Assembly (NCBI RefSeq): GCF_000708285.2
Contig: NZ_JAUG01000008.1
Coordinates: 26,757-90,756 of the forward strand
Direction: 5' to 3'
Length of the DNA: 64,000 nucleotides
Source of the DNA: Pedobacter borealis DSM 19626
GTDB lineage: Bacteria > Bacteroidota > Bacteroidia > Sphingobacteriales > Sphingobacteriaceae
Under the pieces are notes generated by a model. It was not told the DNA's origin and did not search any database. It worked only from the letters and a program-made list of their open reading frames with translations. The position numbers and the translations under genes were made by a program. Positions 63,931-64,000 of this stretch are shown piece after piece (the stretch's first letter is position 1; every line of letters starts with the position of its first letter).

Positions 63931-64000
63931 TATATTTTCTTATATTCCTTAAATGGTGGTATGCTTTAAGATTAGCTTCGCTGAGCACTGCGTGGTTCCC

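Overview
The window looks like the chromosome of a Bacteroidota member of the Sphingobacteriaceae, most likely Pedobacter or a close relative. The grounds are six SusC/SusD pairs, SusC signal peptides of the MKKLLQSLF type, TAnnTTTG promoter boxes, little sign of Shine-Dalgarno sites, moderately AT-rich DNA and palindromic intergenic repeats. This is inference from sequence character; no database was consulted.

Layout. 1-213 is the 3' end of a gene, probably an M14-type peptidase. 415-23034 holds four plus-strand nutrient-uptake operons, each a SusC TonB-dependent receptor plus a SusD lipoprotein. Two of them carry an extra small lipoprotein, and a lone exported protein lies between. The four susC genes share nearly identical starts, and a broken copy of such a start lies at 17992-18147. 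23105-26562 is housekeeping: DoxX and an LD-carboxypeptidase, divergent from methionyl-tRNA synthetase. 26588-31400 is accessory: a nested palindrome, a degenerate tRNA-Arg, a metallophosphoesterase and a large primase-helicase of the TOTE conflict-system type. 31405-40891 is one minus-strand operon of two SusC/SusD pairs, preceded by two CAAACGTTTG operators. This block is bracketed by two 208-bp direct repeats (30917-31124 and 41528-41735) that duplicate the helicase start and the tail of a DUF4143 ATPase gene. It therefore looks like an insertion between two genes that were once neighbours. 43350-44125 is gene debris. 44264-47134 is an ABC exporter operon with a NEW3-domain protein. 47506-50036 contains a GIN-domain protein, unknown genes and a frameshifted lipoprotein.

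The most unusual part is 50312-61234. Five promoters there have the same architecture: an imperfect TTACGG-N4-CCGTAA palindrome, exactly 21 bp, then a TAnnTTTG-like box. They drive (1) a six-gene operon of DUF6232 protein, small membrane protein, coiled-coil membrane protein, exported VWA-like protein, small Cys protein and a nuclease lipoprotein; (2) a 68-aa Cys/His protein; (3) a small exported protein; (4) YegP plus a solitary HsdR-N-type PD-(D/E)XK protein; (5) a two-TM protein. A TPR histidine kinase and LuxR-type response regulator sit among these units and are the obvious candidate regulators. I propose a locally clustered, two-component-controlled regulon; its biological purpose is unknown.

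The window ends with an exported lipoprotein, a two-gene cassette of a small cytosolic protein and an outer-membrane-like protein, and intergenic repeat debris.
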